This document shows, in pieces, positions 1 through 7,896 of a stretch of DNA of 34,211 bases (position 1 is its first letter; every line of letters starts with the position of its first letter). Source of the DNA: JBBQFC01 sp038321615 (GTDB lineage: Bacteria > Bacteroidota > Bacteroidia > Flavobacteriales_D > Cryomorphaceae); the NCBI GenBank assembly GCA_038321615.1, contig JBBQFC010000036.1:1-34211 (forward strand), given 5' to 3'. A program made the position numbers and the translations under genes. The notes beneath the pieces are model-generated. The model saw nothing but the letters and a program-made list of their open reading frames with translations. It made no database searches and had not been told where the DNA came from.

Positions 1-1
1 C

Positions 2-214
2 TACCTGAAGCGGAATTACAGCATTCTATCGGAGCTATTGGGCTCCAACCGCACGCAGGTTAAAATCCACCGAAATATGCTGGAGCAGAAAAAATTTCGA
101 CACAAATACCACACGCATACCCACGTAAACTCCAGGGGTAAAATATTTCACTTTGTGTACACCCTTGTCTGGATGGAATTTTCGGACGATGAGATTCTTA
201 TCGTAAGACGGTAA
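2..214 (+). CDS. C-terminal 70 residues of an unrecognised protein (5' end outside window)
   Basis: An open frame enters from the left edge and ends in TAA four bases before the rimO stop codon of the opposite strand, so the two genes converge. The visible part starts YLKRNYSILSEL and is rich in basic residues and histidine, with a KYHTHTHVNSRGKIFHFVY stretch and an end of FSDDEILIVRR. The evenly polar and hydrophobic pattern and the tight fit against rimO suggest a real coding end. I do not recognise the family; nothing supports a function. The antisense frame at 35-289 overlaps the rimO 3' end and is discounted. Confidence 0.6.
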   Translation, partial: YLKRNYSILSELLGSNRTQVKIHRNMLEQKKFRHKYHTHTHVNSRGKIFHFVYTLVWMEFSDDEILIVRR

Positions 215-218
215 GCGC

Positions 219-1532
219 TTAACCCACCAATTCACCGTGCAGATCGAACGGATCGGCATCGACAACGCGCACTTCTGCGAAATCGCCAATCCGCGCGTAG
301 CCGGTGCTCATGGGTACAATCACTTCATTGTCTACTTCGGGGCTATCGGCTTCGGTTCGGCCAATGTAATCGGTACCTTCTACCCGATCGATCATTACGC
401 GGAAGGTCTGACCGATTTTCAGGGCGTTGATCTCATCGCTGATGCCGCTCTGAAGCTCCATAACTGCTTCGGCGCGCGCTAGCTTCACTTCGGCAGGCAC
501 ATCGTCGTCGAGCAGATAGGCGGTGGTGTCTTCCTCGTGCGAGTAGGTGAAAATCCCCAATCGGTCGAAGCGCATCTCACCTACCCATTCCAGCATCTCG
601 GCATGGTCTTGCCCGCTCTCGCCTGGGAAGCCGGCAATAAGTGTGGTGCGCACCGCTATGCCCGGAACGCGCGCCCGAACGGCACGGATGAGCTCCGTAG
701 TCTTTTCGCGGGTTATGCCGCGCTTCATAGCGGTGAGCATACGCGTGCTGGCGTGCTGAAGCGGTATATCGAGGTAGTTACACACTTTGGGTTGCGCGCG
801 CATCACATCGAGCACTTCCATCGGGAAACCGCTGGGAAAGGCATAATGAAGGCGGATCCACTCGATGCCTTCCACAGCGCAAAGGGCATCGACGAGGTGC
901 GCCAATTCGCGCTTCTTATACAAATCGAGGCCGTAATAGGTCAAGTCCTGTGCAATCAATATCAACTCTTTTACTCCCTTGGCGGCAAGGCCTTGGGCAC
1001 GTGCGACTAATTCTTCAATCGGCGTGGAAATATGCCCACCCCGCATAAGGGGTATGGCGCAAAAGGAACAGGGGCGGTCGCAGCCTTCGGATATCTTAAA
1101 ATAGGCGTAATGATTGGGCGTAGTCAAAAGACGCTCGCCTACCAGCTCCTTCTTGTAATCGGCCTTGAGCGTTTTGAGCAGCCTGGGCAAGTCCCGGGTT
1201 CCGAAATACCCATCTACATTGGGGATTTCCTTCTCCAAATCGGGTTTATACCGCTCTGACAGGCAGCCCGTAACGTACACTTTATCCACCTGTCCGGCAT
1301 CTTTCGCCGCAGACCATTGCAATATGGTATCGATACTCTCCTGCTTGGCATTGTCAATAAATCCACAGGTATTGATGATCACTATGGAAGAATCGCCCGA
1401 ATCGCTCTCGTGCACCACGTCGTACTTATTGGCTTTGAGCTGAGCCATTAATACTTCGCTGTCGAAAATATTCTTCGAGCAGCCGAGCGTTACGACATTC
1501 ACTTTATTCTTCTTGAGTGTTTTCGTTTTCAT
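219..1532 (-). CDS. rimO: Ribosomal protein uS12 methylthiotransferase RimO
   Basis: Radical-SAM methylthiotransferase that adds a methylthio group to the conserved aspartate of ribosomal protein uS12. The 437-residue length is normal. The N-terminal MTTase domain carries cysteines C18 (LGCSKN), C56 (NTCGFI) and C90 (VTGCLSE), which bind the auxiliary 4Fe-4S cluster. The radical-SAM motif EGCDRPCSFCAIP holds C151, C155 and C158. A C-terminal TRAM domain occupies roughly residues 370-437. LGCSKN rather than the MiaB-type GCQMN favours RimO over the tRNA enzyme MiaB. Its ATG directly follows the ftsY stop codon (TAAATG), so the two are very likely cotranscribed and translationally coupled. Confidence 0.96.
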   Translation of the reverse strand: MKTKTLKKNKVNVVTLGCSKNIFDSEVLMAQLKANKYDVVHESDSGDSSIVIINTCGFIDNAKQESIDTILQWSAAKDAGQVDKVYVTGCLSERYKPDLEKEIPNVDGYFGTRDLPRLLKTLKADYKKELVGERLLTTPNHYAYFKISEGCDRPCSFCAIPLMRGGHISTPIEELVARAQGLAAKGVKELILIAQDLTYYGLDLYKKRELAHLVDALCAVEGIEWIRLHYAFPSGFPMEVLDVMRAQPKVCNYLDIPLQHASTRMLTAMKRGITREKTTELIRAVRARVPGIAVRTTLIAGFPGESGQDHAEMLEWVGEMRFDRLGIFTYSHEEDTTAYLLDDDVPAEVKLARAEAVMELQSGISDEINALKIGQTFRVMIDRVEGTDYIGRTEADSPEVDNEVIVPMSTGYARIGDFAEVRVVDADPFDLHGELVG

Positions 1533-2486
1533 TTAGTTTCCAAAAAGAGAATCGACAAATTCGTGGCGGTTGAATACTTGAAGGTGATCGATTCCTTCGC
1601 CTACGCCGATGTATTTCACCGGAATTTTAAACTCATCGCTGATACCGATCACCACCCCACCCTTGGCCGTGCCATCGATCTTGGTCAATGCGAGCGCTGT
1701 AACATCGGTGGCCAGGGTAAATTGGCGGGCTTGTTCTACGGCATTTTGGCCGGTGGAACCATCGAGCACGAGCAATACTTCGTGGGGCGCACCGGGCACT
1801 ATCTTATCCATTACCCGCTTTATTTTGGTGAGCTCATTCATCAGGTTCACCTTATTGTGAAGGCGGCCGGCGGTGTCGATTATTACCACGTCGGCTCCTT
1901 GCTTTACGGCGCTTTGAAGGGTATCGAAAGCTACGGCGGCGGGGTCAGCATTCATGCCCTGCTCCACTATGGCCACATCTGCGCGCGATGCCCAGATTTT
2001 GAGTTGATCTACGGCGGCTGCGCGAAAGGTATCGGCGGCACCAAGCACCACCTTTTTTCCCGCTTTCTTAAACTGATGCGCCAACTTGCCGATGGTGGTG
2101 GTTTTGCCCACCCCGTTTACTCCTACCACCATTATGACATGGGGCTTTTGGCCTTCCGGCAATACGAATTCGCTTGCATCGCCGTGGCGATTTTCCGACA
2201 AGAGATGGGCGATTTCTGCCTTCAGCATGCTGTGAAGCTCCGCTGTACCCAGGTACTTGTCGCGGGCTACACGTGCTTCGATGCGCTCGATTATTTTAAG
2301 GGTCGTTTTAACCCCCACATCCGACGAGATAAGCACTTCTTCCAGGTTGTCGAGCACTTCTTCGTCGATGGTCGATTTGCCGGCGATAGCCTTGGTTAGC
2401 TTTGAAAAAACGCTTGTTTTGGTTTTTTCCAGACCCTGATTAAGCGTTTCCTTCTTCTCTCTCGAAAAGATATTGAAGATTCCCAT
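1533..2486 (-). CDS. ftsY: Signal recognition particle receptor FtsY
   Basis: SRP-receptor GTPase that docks SRP-ribosome complexes at the inner membrane. The start chosen is the ATG at 2486 (MGIFNIFSREKKE), giving 317 residues. The frame is open 13 codons further upstream, but that extension runs into the T-tract of a terminator. The protein has a short N-terminal lipid-binding segment, a four-helix N domain, and a G domain with P-loop GVNGVGKTTTIGKLA, the DTAGR box and the TKIDG guanine-specificity motif. The long acidic A domain of E. coli FtsY is absent, as is usual in Bacteroidota. The gene lies between the DUF4295 terminator and rimO. Confidence 0.95.
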   Translation of the reverse strand: MGIFNIFSREKKETLNQGLEKTKTSVFSKLTKAIAGKSTIDEEVLDNLEEVLISSDVGVKTTLKIIERIEARVARDKYLGTAELHSMLKAEIAHLLSENRHGDASEFVLPEGQKPHVIMVVGVNGVGKTTTIGKLAHQFKKAGKKVVLGAADTFRAAAVDQLKIWASRADVAIVEQGMNADPAAVAFDTLQSAVKQGADVVIIDTAGRLHNKVNLMNELTKIKRVMDKIVPGAPHEVLLVLDGSTGQNAVEQARQFTLATDVTALALTKIDGTAKGGVVIGISDEFKIPVKYIGVGEGIDHLQVFNRHEFVDSLFGN

Positions 2487-2506
2487 TGCGAATTGGCTAA
2501 TTAAAC

Positions 2507-2541
2507 AAAAAAAGGCCTTTTCCAAAAATCGGAAAAAGCCT
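2507..2541 (-). terminator. Rho-independent terminator between DUF4295 gene and ftsY
   Basis: Arms at 2513-2523 and 2531-2541 form an 11-bp stem on minus-strand RNA (AGGCUUUUUCC with GGAAAAGGCCU, one G-U wobble) around a 7-nt loop, followed by a run of U residues encoded by the A-run 2507-2513. Direction and position fit the end of the rpmB-rpmG-DUF4295 transcript, whose last stop codon is 21 nt upstream. The tract ends only about 20 nt before the ftsY ATG. Confidence 0.85.
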
Positions 2542-2562
2542 CCATGTATTGATCAAGTGAGA

Positions 2563-2721
2563 TTAGTTCCCTTTCTTGAAAAAGTCGGATACCTTGTCGT
2601 TGGTAACGATTTCTTCTTTGAAGGAATAAGAGCCCGACTTGGGCGACTTTATCATTCTAATCACTTTGGTGTGATTTTTTCCGGAACCCGTCTGTAGGGT
2701 TGCAACTGTTTTCTTTGCCAT
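2563..2721 (-). CDS. DUF4295 family protein (Bacteroidota ribosome-associated small protein)
   Basis: A 52-residue, very basic protein: begins MAKKTVATLQTGSGK, continues with HTKVIRMIKSPKSGSYSF, and ends DKVSDFFKKGN. Sequence and length match the DUF4295 family, which is found almost only in Bacteroidota and sits next to bL28 and bL33 genes. I recall this family being assigned as ribosomal protein bL38 in the Flavobacterium johnsoniae ribosome structure; that is from memory and not checked. It begins 8 nt after the rpmG stop and is followed by a strong terminator, consistent with a three-gene ribosomal-protein transcript. Confidence 0.92.
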   Translation of the reverse strand: MAKKTVATLQTGSGKNHTKVIRMIKSPKSGSYSFKEEIVTNDKVSDFFKKGN

Positions 2722-2729
2722 TTCTTATG

Positions 2730-2912
2730 TTATTTAATCTCGCGGTGAACGGTCATTTTTTTCAATACGGGATTGAATTTCTTCAATTCGAGACGATCGG
2801 GAGAATTCTTCCGATTCTTGGTGGTAATATAACGCGATGTACCAGGCATGCCCGACTCTTTGTGCTCGGTACACTCCATTATTACCTGGTTGCGATTTCC
2901 TTTTTTGGCCAT
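2730..2912 (-). CDS. rpmG: 50S ribosomal protein bL33
   Basis: 60-residue basic protein starting MAKKGNRNQVIMECTEHK, with the family core GTSRYITTKNRKNSPDRLELKKF and the usual KKFNPVLKKMTVHREIK end. Normal bL33 length. The four-cysteine zinc ribbon is absent: only one Cys (in ECTEH) remains, so this is a zinc-independent (C-minus) form. It lies between rpmB and the DUF4295 gene with short gaps on both sides and is almost certainly cotranscribed with them. Confidence 0.97.
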   Translation of the reverse strand: MAKKGNRNQVIMECTEHKESGMPGTSRYITTKNRKNSPDRLELKKFNPVLKKMTVHREIK

Positions 2913-2925
2913 AGCTTAGTGGTGA

Positions 2926-3165
2926 TTATTTTGCGTAGAAACCTTTTTCACGGGCTACTTGCAGCGCCTTTTCGATACCGATTTTGTTTACGGTGCGAAG
3001 GGCAGAAGTTGATATTTTAAGATCGATCCAACGATCTTCGTTGGCGAGGTAAAAGCGCTTATTTACGAGGTTTGGGTTAAAGAGTCGCTTGTATTTCTTG
3101 TTAGAAAACGATACTTTATGCCCTACCATGGCTTTCTTTCCGGTAAGTTGGCAAACTTGAGACAT
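2926..3165 (-). CDS. rpmB: 50S ribosomal protein bL28
   Basis: 79-residue ribosomal protein starting MSQVCQLTGKKAMVGHKVS, which matches the family start, so the ATG at 3165 is preferred over an in-frame codon 12 residues upstream. The core contains NKKYKRLFNPNLVNKRFY and the family WIDLKISTSALRTVNKIG segment. It is the first of the rpmB-rpmG-DUF4295 set. cinA ends 47 nt upstream on the same strand, so read-through from cinA is possible; no convincing separate promoter was seen in that short gap. Confidence 0.97.
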   Translation of the reverse strand: MSQVCQLTGKKAMVGHKVSFSNKKYKRLFNPNLVNKRFYLANEDRWIDLKISTSALRTVNKIGIEKALQVAREKGFYAK

Positions 3166-3212
3166 TATTTTTCCTTTAGGGTCACAAAAAAGTGGGTGCA
3201 AATTACGGTATT

Positions 3213-4481
3213 CTATTTCGATAATTCAAACCTTTTCTGAATAATCTCGGCACGTAGCATATTGAGCGCCGTAAGCCCTGATATATGGATGTTTCGGCTA
3301 CGGCTATTGCCAAAATTGAACTGTTTAGCAATCGTTTTTTCTGGGCCGGCCATCGCAATCCAAACCGTGCCCACGGGCTTAGTGTCGCTCCCACCATCGG
3401 GGCCGGCAATGCCGGAAGTGGCCAAAGCGTAGGTGGAATCAAACCGGTGGCGGGCGCCTTCGGCCATTGCTACCACCACCTTTTCGCTTACCGCACCGTA
3501 GGTTTCAATGTCGGAAGCATTCACCGATAAAAACCCGGCTTTGACTTGATTGGCATAAGCCACTACCCCACCCTTAAAGTATGCCGACGAACCGGAATTG
3601 CTGGTAATGAGATGCGCGATATAGCCCCCTGTGCAGCTCTCGGCCGTGCTGAGGGTAGCGCCTTCCGCTTTTAGCAAATGGCCTACTACTTCGGCCATGG
3701 TTTGCTTCTCGCGGCCGAAAATATACTCCGGAACACGCCGCTCGAGTTCGGACGTGTAATGGTTCATGCGCGCAAGCAGTTCGGCTTCCGACTTCTCGCC
3801 GGCGTATGCGCTGATGCGAAGCTTCACCAATCCGGGCGATGGCAGATAAGCCAACGACAGACCTTCGTCGCGAAGCGATTTTTCCCAATCGGCGATCTGC
3901 TCTGCGAGGAAGCTCTCGCCGATACCTTGGGTAAGGATGGTGCGGTGAATAATGGGCGTGGTTTCAAATTGGCTGGCAATGGCCACGAGGCCGCCATCCT
4001 CCATAATACCTTTCATCTCGTAAGGAACGCCCGGCATAGAAATCAGAACTTTTCCTTCTTTCTGGAGCCACATACCCTGCGCTGTGCCCCGGCTGTTGCT
4101 CAGTACTTTAGCCGATCGGGGCAATTCGGCCTGCTTGCGATTTACTTCGAGCATGGCCTTGCCCCGCTTTGTAAAAAAGGCTTCAATGCCTGCCAAAACT
4201 TCTTCATTGAGTACCAGATCGGTCTGAAAGTAAGCAGCTAAGGTTGGCTTAGTCACGTCATCGTTGGTGGGGCCGAGACCGCCGGTCATAAGCACCAAAT
4301 CGACCCGCGAGAACGCTTCGTCGATTGAAGTTCGAATGGCTTCGGGCGTATCGCTGATGGAGGTAATGCGACCGATGCGCACTCCCTGTAAATGAAGATT
4401 TTCGGCGAGCCAGGCCGAGTTGGTATCCACGGTTTGGCCGATAAGAATTTCGTCGCCAATGGTAATGATTTCTGCAAGCAT
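3213..4481 (-). CDS. cinA: CinA family protein (competence/damage-inducible; NMN deamidase-type)
   Basis: 422-residue two-domain protein. The N-terminal MoCF-like domain (about 1-170) begins MLAEIITIGDEILIGQTVD and contains MTGGLGPTNDDVTKP, as in COG1058. The C-terminal domain (about 255-415) contains STAESCTGGYIAHLI with the catalytic-serine region and SGIAGPDGGSDTKPVGTVWI, typical of the NMN amidohydrolase (PncC) domain that recycles the by-product of NAD-dependent DNA ligase. A -7 promoter element TACCTTTG lies only 4 nt from the ATG. In this phylum cinA commonly precedes rpmB, as here. Confidence 0.95.
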   Translation of the reverse strand: MLAEIITIGDEILIGQTVDTNSAWLAENLHLQGVRIGRITSISDTPEAIRTSIDEAFSRVDLVLMTGGLGPTNDDVTKPTLAAYFQTDLVLNEEVLAGIEAFFTKRGKAMLEVNRKQAELPRSAKVLSNSRGTAQGMWLQKEGKVLISMPGVPYEMKGIMEDGGLVAIASQFETTPIIHRTILTQGIGESFLAEQIADWEKSLRDEGLSLAYLPSPGLVKLRISAYAGEKSEAELLARMNHYTSELERRVPEYIFGREKQTMAEVVGHLLKAEGATLSTAESCTGGYIAHLITSNSGSSAYFKGGVVAYANQVKAGFLSVNASDIETYGAVSEKVVVAMAEGARHRFDSTYALATSGIAGPDGGSDTKPVGTVWIAMAGPEKTIAKQFNFGNSRSRNIHISGLTALNMLRAEIIQKRFELSK

Positions 4482-4485
4482 CCGG

Positions 4486-4493
4486 CAAAGGTA
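4486..4493 (-). promoter_or_regulatory. Putative -7 promoter element of cinA
   Basis: The plus-strand bases CAAAGGTA read TACCTTTG on the minus strand, an exact match to the Bacteroidota -7 consensus TAnnTTTG. The final G is separated from the cinA ATG by only CCGG. If used, transcription would begin at or within a few bases of the start codon. No clear TTG -33 element was seen about 19 bp upstream. Confidence 0.45.
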
Positions 4494-4645
4494 AGGGAAT
4501 TCGGGAGGGCTCGGAACGTGTTGAAAACAGAAATTCGATAATCGTGCGTTCCATGATTTGATAAGAAAATAGCAACCTAGACCAGAATTTTATACAACTT
4601 ACAAGCGAACCAAGCGTCTCATTTTCAACCTTAAACCAAATCCCG

Positions 4646-6844
4646 GTGAAATCGCTGCTCTCCACCATTGCACTTTCCATCCTTTTTTTCTCTTCGTTTG
4701 CTCAATGCCCATCGCCCGTGGTGGAAGATTGGTATTATAATGAAGTAGAGAATAAATTTTTTGTCAGCGTGAGCAGTTCACCAGAAGCTGAAATTTACAT
4801 TCTACGAGTATTCCGGCAATATGACAATTTCACATATACCGGAGATTTCGACCAAATTACAGATAGTATAACCGTCGCAGGTGCTTCTCAAGTCATCGAG
4901 ATCGATGCATCCCTACTCTTCTCTGGAAATCCGTTTAATCCCGATCCATATTGGTATTACGCCGTCGATTTATCGAGCATCTGTGCAAATGGAGAGCAAT
5001 CGGCCATAACTCCGTTTTATATTTCAGCGCTTTCCTTGCTGAACGACCCCGGCTTTAATTGCAATGGAAATTTTTTCAATCCTCGCACCTATTTGGCTGA
5101 TGGCGCAGGCTTTGCATTTGACGTGTATTTGAGTATTCCTGCATCGGTTCCAACCGAAAGTATCGATAGCTTAGAAGTCTTTATTGATTTGGGGCATACC
5201 TTTTTAGGAGATTTATCAATTGCGTTGGAAAGTCCATGGGGTGCAGAGATCGACTTGCTCAGTTGGCCCAATATGGAAGGATCAACCAACAATATGAGTG
5301 TTCTTTTCCGCGATGGAGGCAGTTCATTCAATTCTCTGCCTGGTGGCGGGGCCATTGGGATCAGCGGAATTGCCGCTCCATCGCAACCGCTATCTACCTT
5401 CGCAGGCCAACCCTCCGAAGGGGTTTGGATTTTGCGCATTAGGGATCATTTGGCCAGTGACTTCGGCTTCGTTTACGGCATTTGCATGTCGATCAATGGA
5501 TCTCCCTGCGATGCTACCGTGCTGGGCTCCGTGTATTACGATCTGAACGATAACGGCAGTTTCGATGGCAGCGATCAGCCTTTGCCCTACCCTTGGCTGC
5601 TGAACACGGCCGATAATGATCTGTTCAATGGAAATTCGGGCGGGAATTACATCGATTGCACGCAGCCCGGGGCGAGCACAATCGCATTGCAAAATACACC
5701 CAATAATTATACCTCACAAGCGGCTCCATTCAATGCCGAATCGGGCGGAACTGCCCCGGGTGTCGATCTTCCGCTTAGCCCTATTCCTGACATTTATGAT
5801 ATCTGTCTCGACTGGTTTACAGCTGATGTAATACGCCCGGGATTTGAAACCACTTTTATTGCGCACATCACAAATGCAGGTACGGAATGTGTGGATGGAG
5901 CAACCTTCTTTTTTGAACTGCCCGAATTTGTTCAAGTAGTATTCTCCAACCCGGTGGGTGCGACTATTGGTTCTTCTTCAGGGCAACTCTCCGTGCCGAC
6001 CATTTGTCCGCTCGAACAACTCAGCTTCACCATCACATTCGAAGTAGATGATACGGTGGCGATTGGGGAACTATTTAGCTCTACAGCGAATGTACAAATT
6101 GGTGAAACAGACAGCCACCCCGAAAACAACCAATCGACGCTCAATGACGTGGTAGTCGGCGCTTACGATCCAAATGACAAGCAAGTGAGCAATGAGCTCA
6201 TAAACACGTGGTTCGTAGAAAACAATGAGCCTTTGAAATATACGGTGCGCTTCCAAAACACCGGCAATTATGCTGCAGAACGTGTGTTGATTGCTGATAC
6301 GCTCGACGCTGATCTGGATATGAGCACATTCCTATTTATATCTGCTTCGCACAATATGGAGCTCACATTTAACGGAAACATAGCCTATTTCGAATTCGAC
6401 CAAATCTTCCTTCCCGATAGCGCCGCCGACCTGGAAGGTAGTCAGGGTTATGTGCGCTACTCCATTGAGCCGCAAGCCAATTTTGGCGTGAATATGGAGA
6501 TCGAAAATACGGCTTACATATTCTTTGATTTCAATGTCCCGATTATTACGAATACGGTGGTGACTGGTTTTGGTGAAGCGCTCAGCACCAGCGACTTTGA
6601 TCTGAGTGCCAACGTTTTCCCTAATCCGGCAAAGGATCAACTCCGAGTAACTTGGAAATCAACTGCAGGAGTAGAAAGAATCGATGTTTTTGATATGCGG
6701 GGAAGGCTCGTTCAAAGTCAAAATATCGGCTTCGGAGTTTCAATGGCAGATTTGAATGTTAGCGAACTTGGGCAGGGGGTTTACGTAGCGCGGTTAGTAT
6801 CAGATCAAGGCATGGCTTCCGCAAAATTTACGATCCTGAAGTAA
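4646..6844 (+). CDS. Secreted T9SS cargo protein with proprotein-convertase P-domain
   Basis: 732 residues starting at a GTG codon; no in-frame ATG precedes the signal peptide (MKSLLSTIALSILFFSSFAQ, cleavage about 20). Residues about 155-285 form a proprotein-convertase P-domain, seen in VFIDLGHTFLGDLSIALESP and WILRIRDHLASDFG. An SdrD-like segment GSVYYDLNDNGSFDGSDQPLPYP follows at about 294, then DUF11-like repeats and the AYDPNDKQVS motif (about 508) common in Bacteroidota surface proteins. The last 80 residues are a T9SS type A sorting domain with NVFPNPAKDQL and GVYVARLVS. There is no protease catalytic domain, so the role is probably adhesive or structural at the cell surface; the ligand is unknown. 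It is divergent from cinA. Confidence 0.88.
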   Translation: MKSLLSTIALSILFFSSFAQCPSPVVEDWYYNEVENKFFVSVSSSPEAEIYILRVFRQYDNFTYTGDFDQITDSITVAGASQVIEIDASLLFSGNPFNPDPYWYYAVDLSSICANGEQSAITPFYISALSLLNDPGFNCNGNFFNPRTYLADGAGFAFDVYLSIPASVPTESIDSLEVFIDLGHTFLGDLSIALESPWGAEIDLLSWPNMEGSTNNMSVLFRDGGSSFNSLPGGGAIGISGIAAPSQPLSTFAGQPSEGVWILRIRDHLASDFGFVYGICMSINGSPCDATVLGSVYYDLNDNGSFDGSDQPLPYPWLLNTADNDLFNGNSGGNYIDCTQPGASTIALQNTPNNYTSQAAPFNAESGGTAPGVDLPLSPIPDIYDICLDWFTADVIRPGFETTFIAHITNAGTECVDGATFFFELPEFVQVVFSNPVGATIGSSSGQLSVPTICPLEQLSFTITFEVDDTVAIGELFSSTANVQIGETDSHPENNQSTLNDVVVGAYDPNDKQVSNELINTWFVENNEPLKYTVRFQNTGNYAAERVLIADTLDADLDMSTFLFISASHNMELTFNGNIAYFEFDQIFLPDSAADLEGSQGYVRYSIEPQANFGVNMEIENTAYIFFDFNVPIITNTVVTGFGEALSTSDFDLSANVFPNPAKDQLRVTWKSTAGVERIDVFDMRGRLVQSQNIGFGVSMADLNVSELGQGVYVARLVSDQGMASAKFTILK

Positions 6845-6938
6845 GAAGTTGCTTTGGTCTAAAACGCCAACAAACTAATAGCCCAATTTGCAATTGTGTA
6901 TCCTTTCATTCGTACAACCCGAAGTGTGGCGATTAGCC

Positions 6939-6946
6939 TAGCTTTG
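6939..6946 (+). promoter_or_regulatory. Putative -7 promoter element of the DUF4197 lipoprotein gene
   Basis: TAGCTTTG matches TAnnTTTG exactly and is separated from the ATG at 6951 by CAGA. This is the same 4-nt spacing seen at cinA and implies a leaderless or nearly leaderless mRNA. No convincing -33 TTG was found at the expected distance. Confidence 0.45.
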
Positions 6947-6950
6947 CAGA

Positions 6951-7697
6951 ATGAATAATAATACACGTATTGCGCTAATTTTGGCTTCTTCCATCCTTCT
7001 ATTTGCGGGATGCAGCCAAAAAGATATACAGCGCACCCTCGACCAAGTGGGTCTCAATACGGGGGGTAGTGGCCTCACCACTTCGGAAGTAAGCGCCGGG
7101 TTGAAAGAAGCCTTGGTGAAAGGTACCGGATATGCGGTCGATCTTTCATCGGTTACAGATGGCTTTAATAAGAATACCCGCTTGCGAATCCCCTTTCCGG
7201 CGGAAGCGCAAAAAGTGAAAGATACCGCGTTAAAACTTGGACTAAACAGTCAGGTAGAGCGATTTGAAACTACGCTCAATCGGGCGGCTGAAGAAGCTGT
7301 GAAAGAAGCAAAACCTATTTTCATCAATGCTATCACCTCGATGACCGTCGAAGATGCTTTCGGCTTGCTGAAAGGCGGAAACAATGCCGCCACGGAATAC
7401 CTTCGACGCAAAACGGGCGATCAGCTTTTCGCGAAATTCAAACCCAAAGTGAGCGATGCCGTGGAAAAAGTAGAGCTGACTAAATACTACTCACCATTGG
7501 CTTCGGCGTACAACACGGCCACCACATTTACAGGTGGCGAAGCGGTAAATCCCGACCTCACAGCCTACGTTACGCAGGGAGCCATCGACGGGCTTTTCAC
7601 ACTCATAGCCGATGAAGAGCAAAAGATTCGTCAAAATCCAGCCGCACGCGTTACCGATTTGCTTAAGAAGGTCTTCGGATCCGATCAGGCCAAATGA
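6951..7697 (+). CDS. DUF4197 family lipoprotein
   Basis: 248 residues. The N-terminus MNNNTRIALILASSILLFAGC is a lipoprotein signal with a lipobox ending at C21, so the mature protein should be lipid-anchored in the periplasm or outer membrane. The rest is mainly helical and matches DUF4197: a GLKEALVKGTGYAVDLSS region, RIPFPAEAQKVKDTALKLGL, then AITSMTVEDAFGLLKGGNNAATEYLRR and a conserved C-terminal half. Its molecular function is not established. It stands alone on the plus strand, 106 bp after the P-domain gene, with its own -7 element. Confidence 0.9.
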   Translation: MNNNTRIALILASSILLFAGCSQKDIQRTLDQVGLNTGGSGLTTSEVSAGLKEALVKGTGYAVDLSSVTDGFNKNTRLRIPFPAEAQKVKDTALKLGLNSQVERFETTLNRAAEEAVKEAKPIFINAITSMTVEDAFGLLKGGNNAATEYLRRKTGDQLFAKFKPKVSDAVEKVELTKYYSPLASAYNTATTFTGGEAVNPDLTAYVTQGAIDGLFTLIADEEQKIRQNPAARVTDLLKKVFGSDQAK

Positions 7698-7896
7698 AGA
7701 TTTCAGAAGGATATGAACGGGCCTAATCAAATTACAGGTCACTACGCCACCCGCCCCATTGCACGAAACAAGGGATCAGAAGAAGGGTGCATTAACACTT
7801 TCGTTTTCATAAATACCAAGGATGTGCGTGCATTGCTTTGGTGTGGAAACTACTTTAGGCTCAACAAAAGTCGAGCTATTGCGTCTTAACAACACC

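Noticed and set aside
537..1010. Plus-strand frame of 157 codons opposite rimO
   Set aside because: Antisense shadow of the radical-SAM gene with no family-like features.
1563..2399. Long plus-strand frame (278 codons) opposite ftsY
   Set aside because: It lies wholly antisense to ftsY, is rich in His, Tyr and Gly without domain pattern, and exists because of the codon bias of the real gene.
3678..4241. Plus-strand frame of 187 codons opposite cinA
   Set aside because: Antisense to a clear cinA; no motif or start context.
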